A program made the position numbers and the translations under genes. Of a stretch of 7,831 nucleotides of DNA, positions 4,716 to 7,831 are shown in pieces (the first letter of the stretch is position 1; the number at the start of each line of letters is the position of its first letter). Where the stretch lies: NCBI GenBank assembly GCA_964468805.1, contig CAYXWM010000083.1, forward strand, positions 1 through 7,831, given 5' to 3'. Below the pieces are notes generated by a model. That model saw only the letters and a program-made list of their open reading frames with translations, searched no databases and was not told where the DNA came from. Source of the DNA: CAYXWM01 sp964468805 (GTDB lineage: Bacteria; Bacillota; Clostridia; Lachnospirales; WRBF01).

Positions 4716-6104
4716 TTAGTTGGCTGACAATTTGTTTTCCTTGTGGAGTTGCATGGCTTCTTTTGTTGCTGTTTCCAATTCGTTATCCGTAATGGAGGTA
4801 ACACGACCGTCGTCGTATTGTTTATCCACCCAGGTTTTAACGTATTCAACCACAGGATGTTTTTTGTCATAAGCCGCTTCGCCGGTAAGTTTATAGAAGT
4901 CGTTAATCCAGTGTGCAATTCCTGCGGCACCGGATGTATTTGAAACGGCAACTTTACAGGGTCTGTTTAATAATTTTTCTGTATCGAAAATATTGTATAT
5001 TTCTTCGTTCTTTAAAAGACCGTCGGCGTGGATGCCGGCTTTTGTTACGTTAAAGTTTTCTCCCACAAAAGGAGTCATCGGGGGTATATCGTAGCCGATT
5101 TCTTTTTTGTAATATTCCGCAAGCTCTGTAATAACCAAGGTATCCATTCCGTCCAAGGTGCCTCTTAATTGAGCATATTCCATAACCATGGCTTCCAGAG
5201 GAGTATTTCCGGTACGTTCGCCTATACCGAAAAGAGAGCAGTTTACGGCAGAAGCACCGTAAAGCCAAGCGTAAGTAGCGTTGTTAACCGCCCTGTAGAA
5301 ATCGTTGTGTCCGTGCCATTCAAGACATTCATGAGGAACCTCTGCATGATGAACCATTCCGTAAATTATACCTTGCACGGAACGGGGCAACACGGAACCC
5401 GGGTAGGTTACGCCGTAGCCCATGGTATCGCAGCAACGTATTTTTACCGGTACGCCTGTTTCTTTCATCAGTTTCATAAGCTCATGGACAAAAGGCACCA
5501 CAAAGCCGTAGAAATCCGCACGGGTAATATCCTCAAAGTGGCATCTGGGTTTGATTCCGGTTTCTATACATTCGCGTACAACGGAAAGGTAATGGTCGAT
5601 GGCTTGTTGACGGGTCATGTTCATTTTATGGAAGATGTGATAATCCGAACAGCTGACCAAGATACCGGTTTCTTTAAGACCAACGGAGCGAACCAGTTCA
5701 AAGTCTTTTTTGGAGGCTCTTATCCAGCTTGTAACCTCGGGGAATTCAAAGCCCATTTCAAGGCATTTGTATAGGGCTTCCTGGTCTTTTTTGGTGTACA
5801 TGAAAAATTCGCATTGGCGTAAAATTCCTTTGGGTCCGGATAACCTGTGAAACATTTCAAAAATTCTTGTAATTTGTTCCACAGTGTATGGCTCTCTGGA
5901 TTGTTGGCCGTCACGAAAGGTGGTGTCCGTAATCCATATTTCCGCCGGCATGTCTATGGGTACCATACGATAATTAAACGCAACCTTGGGAATTTCCTCA
6001 TAATTAAACAGTGTGCGGAAAAGATTCGGCTCCGATACATCTTGCAACGCAAAATGAAACTCAGTGCGCTCAAGTAGGTTGTTTTTTTTGCTAAACGAAA
6101 ACAT
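4716..6104 (-). CDS. Re-type citrate synthase (homocitrate/isopropylmalate synthase family)
   Basis: It probably condenses oxaloacetate with acetyl-CoA to citrate, using the DRE-TIM barrel fold and a divalent metal, unrelated to ordinary citrate synthase. Re-citrate synthases of this family are known from Clostridium kluyveri and other anaerobes. The 462 residues include a long N-terminal lead (1-55), the opening motif ITDTTFRDGQQ (58-68) with metal and catalytic residues D60, R64 and D65, CHFEDITRADF (188-198), and CCDTMGYG (224-231). The second metal motif WHGHND (263-268) and GIGERTGNTPLE (293-304) follow, then GIHADG (357-362) in the linker region. The C-terminal leucine-binding regulatory domain of LeuA is missing, as expected for this group. 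The opening motif with QSREPY and the long N-terminus favour Re-citrate synthase over homocitrate synthase, but sequence reading alone cannot exclude the latter. The start at 6104 has GAGGTGG (6109-6115 on the complement). icd lies downstream on the same strand. Confidence 0.85.
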   Translation of the reverse strand: MFSFSKKNNLLERTEFHFALQDVSEPNLFRTLFNYEEIPKVAFNYRMVPIDMPAEIWITDTTFRDGQQSREPYTVEQITRIFEMFHRLSGPKGILRQCEFFMYTKKDQEALYKCLEMGFEFPEVTSWIRASKKDFELVRSVGLKETGILVSCSDYHIFHKMNMTRQQAIDHYLSVVRECIETGIKPRCHFEDITRADFYGFVVPFVHELMKLMKETGVPVKIRCCDTMGYGVTYPGSVLPRSVQGIIYGMVHHAEVPHECLEWHGHNDFYRAVNNATYAWLYGASAVNCSLFGIGERTGNTPLEAMVMEYAQLRGTLDGMDTLVITELAEYYKKEIGYDIPPMTPFVGENFNVTKAGIHADGLLKNEEIYNIFDTEKLLNRPCKVAVSNTSGAAGIAHWINDFYKLTGEAAYDKKHPVVEYVKTWVDKQYDDGRVTSITDNELETATKEAMQLHKENKLSAN

Positions 6105-6168
6105 TTTACCACCTCACAAACTAGATTTCGCAAGAACCCGTTTAATATCCCGCTTTTGATGATTTTCC

Positions 6169-6206
6169 GATATAATTATTTAAGGGCAAACGGCAACGCA
6201 TTGCAA
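6169..6206 (-). promoter_or_regulatory. Candidate promoter of the citrate synthase gene
   Basis: On the minus strand TTGCCG (6191-6196) and TATATC (6169-6174) are 16 nt apart. Alternatively TTGCAA (6201-6206) and TTAAAT (6178-6183) are 17 nt apart. Each box pair matches four to five of six consensus bases, so neither is decisive. The small palindrome GCAA-CGCA-TTGC (6193-6204) overlaps the -35 region and could be an operator half. Confidence 0.35.
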
Positions 6207-6321
6207 GGAGCCGCCGAAAAATAAAAAATCAGCCGAAAAACACCAACCGGAGATTTTAGACAGGTTCTCATACCGATTCCAATAAATTTTGATAAAGAAT
6301 AAAAACAGCCGTAAAAATTTC

Positions 6322-6366
6322 TTAGCGGCAGGTAAAAGCTTTTTTCAGATAAGAACCGCCGGCTAA
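6322..6366. other. Bulged hairpin in the long non-coding gap
   Basis: Positions 6322-6333 pair with 6355-6366 as TTAGC/GCTAA, GGC/GCC and GGT/ACC, with one single-base bulge on each side. The loop contains the palindrome AAAAGCTTTT (6334-6343). On the minus strand this would lie in a long leader or upstream region of the citrate synthase gene. No RNA family was recognised. Confidence 0.35.
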
Positions 6367-6852
6367 ACCAAAAAAATGACGGAAAGAAACAACGGGGTAT
6401 CTGTAGACAAGATATAAAAATTATGGAATAAGTATAAACGTTTTGTAACTTTCGTATTAGGGCTTATAGACGCCCTTTAATATATATGTAAACTAAACCT
6501 TCTCGCACCGATTCTTACTGTGAATTTTACCCAAAATCGACCAAGGGACAGCTTGTTTTAATGCTATTATTCAATTGTAAACAAAACCGCTTAATGTGTC
6601 AAGAAAAAACCAATCTTTTTATTTGGAAGGAATTATCAAGGCTGAGGAATTTGTCTTAACTTTAAATAAGTCAACATAGCATCAACAAACCAACTATATG
6701 TATAAGGAGAGATTTGTGTGAAAAACAGAATTAAGTTTTAATTACGGCTGTTTGGCATTACTTTTAACCGCCAATGTTTATACGCCTCCGGGCGTTTAAG
6801 GATTATTTAAGAATAACTGACATAATAAATGAATTTGCAAAATGAGAAAGGT

Positions 6853-6907
6853 ATCAATAGTTTTTTTATTGATAAAAACCCCCAAAGCATAATGTTTTGG
6901 GGGTTTT
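6853..6907 (-). terminator. Terminator of the rplM-rpsI operon
   Basis: A perfect 12-bp stem rich in GC at its centre (6875-6886 with 6896-6907) is followed on the minus strand by a T run. It starts 13 nt after the rpsI stop codon. A second small hairpin, ATCAATA/TATTGAT (6853-6859 with 6867-6873), follows in tandem. Confidence 0.85.
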
Positions 6908-6919
6908 GAAAAAAAATAA

Positions 6920-7312
6920 TTATCTTTTTGAGAACTGGGGAGCTCTACGGGCACCTTTAAGGCCGTATTTTTTACGTTCCTTCATACGTGGGTCACGAGT
7001 AAGGAAGCCTGCTTTTTTAAGAGCGGGACGGAAATCTGCGTCTGCATCAAGCAAAGCACGAGAGATACCGTGGCGAATTGCTCCGGCTTGACCGGTGAAG
7101 CCGCCGCCGAATACATTTACTTTAACATCAAATTTGCCTTCTGAACCTGTAAGTTCAAGAGGTTGTCTGATGATGAGTTTCAAAGTTTCCAGACCGAAAT
7201 AGTCGTCAATGTCACGCTTGTTTATAGTGATTTTTCCTGTGCCGGGAGTAAGGTAAACTCTGGCAACAGAGCTTTTACGACGACCTGTACCGTAATATCT
7301 TGCAACTGACAT
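6920..7312 (-). CDS. rpsI: 30S ribosomal protein S9
   Basis: A small-subunit head protein whose basic C-terminal tail reaches the P-site tRNA. The 130 residues have normal length. The N-terminus YYGTGRRKSSVARV (6-19) and the S9 signature GGGFTGQAGAIRHGISRAL (69-87) are clear. The tail DPRMKERKKYGLKGARRAPQ (107-126) ends in the conserved FSKR. The start at 7312 has a strong GAAAGGAGGA site (7321-7330 on the complement). It lies 20 nt downstream of rplM and is certainly cotranscribed with it. A strong terminator follows. Confidence 0.99.
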   Translation of the reverse strand: MSVARYYGTGRRKSSVARVYLTPGTGKITINKRDIDDYFGLETLKLIIRQPLELTGSEGKFDVKVNVFGGGFTGQAGAIRHGISRALLDADADFRPALKKAGFLTRDPRMKERKKYGLKGARRAPQFSKR

Positions 7313-7332
7313 TTATGTTTTCCTCCTTTCAA

Positions 7333-7770
7333 TCAGTACTTAATTTCCAAAGCTTCGGGTTGTTGGGCTTGGTGTTTGTGAGTTTCGCCCGCGTAAACAT
7401 GAAGCTTTTTCAATGATGTACGTCCGATGGTGTTTTTGGGCAACATGCCTTTAACTGCATGGATAATTACTTCTTCGGGTTTCTTTTCCAACATTTCACG
7501 TAATGTTGTTTCTTTCAAATGTCCTACATAGCCGGAGTGGCGTCTGTAAAGTTTTTGGTCTACCTTTTTACCTGTAACTTTGATTTTTTCGGCATTAACA
7601 ACGATTACGTTGTCGCCCGCATCAACGTTGGGTGCAAAGATGGGTTTGTGTTTTCCTCTTAAAATTCTTGCGATTTCAGAAGACAAACGTCCCAGGGTAT
7701 GACCTGTGGCGTCTATAACATACCATTTTCTGGTAATTTCAGCAGGCTTTGTTATAAAGGTGGTACGCAT
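7333..7770 (-). CDS. rplM: 50S ribosomal protein L13
   Basis: An early-assembling large-subunit protein. The 145 residues are of normal length. The N-terminal WYVIDATGHTLGRLSSEIA (16-34) and RGKHKP (38-43), then YRRHSGYVGHLK (75-86) and the signature AVKGMLPKNTIGR (105-117) are all typical. The start at 7770 has a perfect AAGGAGG site (7778-7784 on the complement) 7 nt upstream. It is the first gene of the rplM-rpsI pair within the window. In many Bacillota truA lies upstream, but only 61 nt of upstream sequence are visible and no promoter is clear in them. Confidence 0.99.
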   Translation of the reverse strand: MRTTFITKPAEITRKWYVIDATGHTLGRLSSEIARILRGKHKPIFAPNVDAGDNVIVVNAEKIKVTGKKVDQKLYRRHSGYVGHLKETTLREMLEKKPEEVIIHAVKGMLPKNTIGRTSLKKLHVYAGETHKHQAQQPEALEIKY

Positions 7771-7782
7771 TTTGTTTCCTCC

Positions 7783-7830
7783 TTATTCCATATAAAAACC
7801 CGGGGCTAACGGATTAATAAGTGGCAAAAT
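7783..7830 (-). CDS. Possible 3' end of an upstream gene, cut by the window edge
   Basis: On the minus strand a frame is open from the window edge for 15 codons and stops at 7785-7783, where the stop codon overlaps the rplM ribosome binding site. That arrangement is typical of operon neighbours. Its last residues contain APGFYME, vaguely like the APxxGLYL end of TruA, the usual neighbour of rplM. Fifteen open codons are common by chance, so this is weak. Confidence 0.2.
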   Translation of the reverse strand: MLPLINPLAPGFYME

Positions 7831-7831
7831 A

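Larger units (their letters stand above)
6105..6919. other. Long non-coding gap between rpsI and citrate synthase
   Basis: These 815 nt hold no convincing gene on either strand. From the citrate synthase side they contain its ribosome binding site (6109-6115), candidate promoters (6169-6206), a direct repeat GCCGAAAAA (6213-6221 and 6232-6240), a bulged hairpin (6322-6366), short GC stems (6459-6476 and 6782-6795), a strong Shine-Dalgarno site before a 7-codon frame (6703-6741), and the rpsI terminator. I looked for T-box, cyclic-di-GMP, TPP, cobalamin and tmRNA signatures by eye and found none. Confidence 0.6.

Noticed and set aside
5169..5774. 201-codon + frame opposite the citrate synthase gene
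   Set aside because: Antisense shadow of a well-supported gene; no motif of its own.
6191..6220. GGGCAAACGGCAACGC resembling a cyclic-di-GMP riboswitch core on the + strand
   Set aside because: Only the GGGCAAA part fits; the required paired stems and the downstream conserved segment are absent, and no + gene follows.
6340..6370. AAGAACCGCC as a possible T-box motif
   Set aside because: It does not match the TGGNACCGCG core, and no specifier stem or competing terminator is visible on the appropriate strand.
1..7831. CRISPR array, tRNA or rRNA genes
   Set aside because: No regularly spaced repeats and no recognisable tRNA or rRNA segments were seen by eye.

Overview
The window comes from a low-to-mid GC bacterium. 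Strong AGGAGG-type ribosome binding sites, simple T-tailed terminators, the rplM-rpsI pair, a soluble clostridial-style methyl-accepting protein and a Re-type citrate synthase together suggest an anaerobic member of the Bacillota (Clostridia or Negativicutes). That placement is an inference from gene content; the window holds no rRNA or other decisive marker.

Layout. On the + strand, proC (283-1086) has a near-consensus promoter just upstream and is followed by the GTPase gene engB (1225-1830). A shared bidirectional terminator (1831-1880) separates engB from the convergent minus-strand gene for a soluble chemoreceptor-like protein (1912-2736). All remaining genes are on the minus strand. They are an isocitrate dehydrogenase gene (3109-4251), a Re-citrate synthase-like gene (4716-6104), and the ribosomal protein pair rplM (7333-7770) and rpsI (6920-7312), with a strong terminator after rpsI.

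Function. The citrate synthase and isocitrate dehydrogenase are two of the three enzymes of the oxidative branch from oxaloacetate and acetyl-CoA to 2-oxoglutarate, the usual route to glutamate in many anaerobes. Aconitase is not in the window. ProC makes the last step of proline synthesis, which starts from glutamate. EngB (50S assembly), L13 and S9 belong to ribosome formation and function.

Non-coding DNA is unusually rich in structure. It includes an AT-rich repeat in three intergenic gaps (about 179-219, 2891-2924, 4552-4581), a 145-bp MITE-like element with 11-bp terminal inverted repeats upstream of icd (4303-4447), a row of further inverted repeats to 4650, a cluster of DnaA-box matches around an inverted repeat beside the icd stop codon (3049-3108), and an 815-bp gap (6105-6919) with hairpins but no convincing gene. 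I see no CRISPR array, tRNA, rRNA or transposase gene. Most of the window is ordinary core genome. The intergenic repeats, the DnaA-box cluster and the cysteine-rich sensor of the chemoreceptor-like protein deserve a second look.
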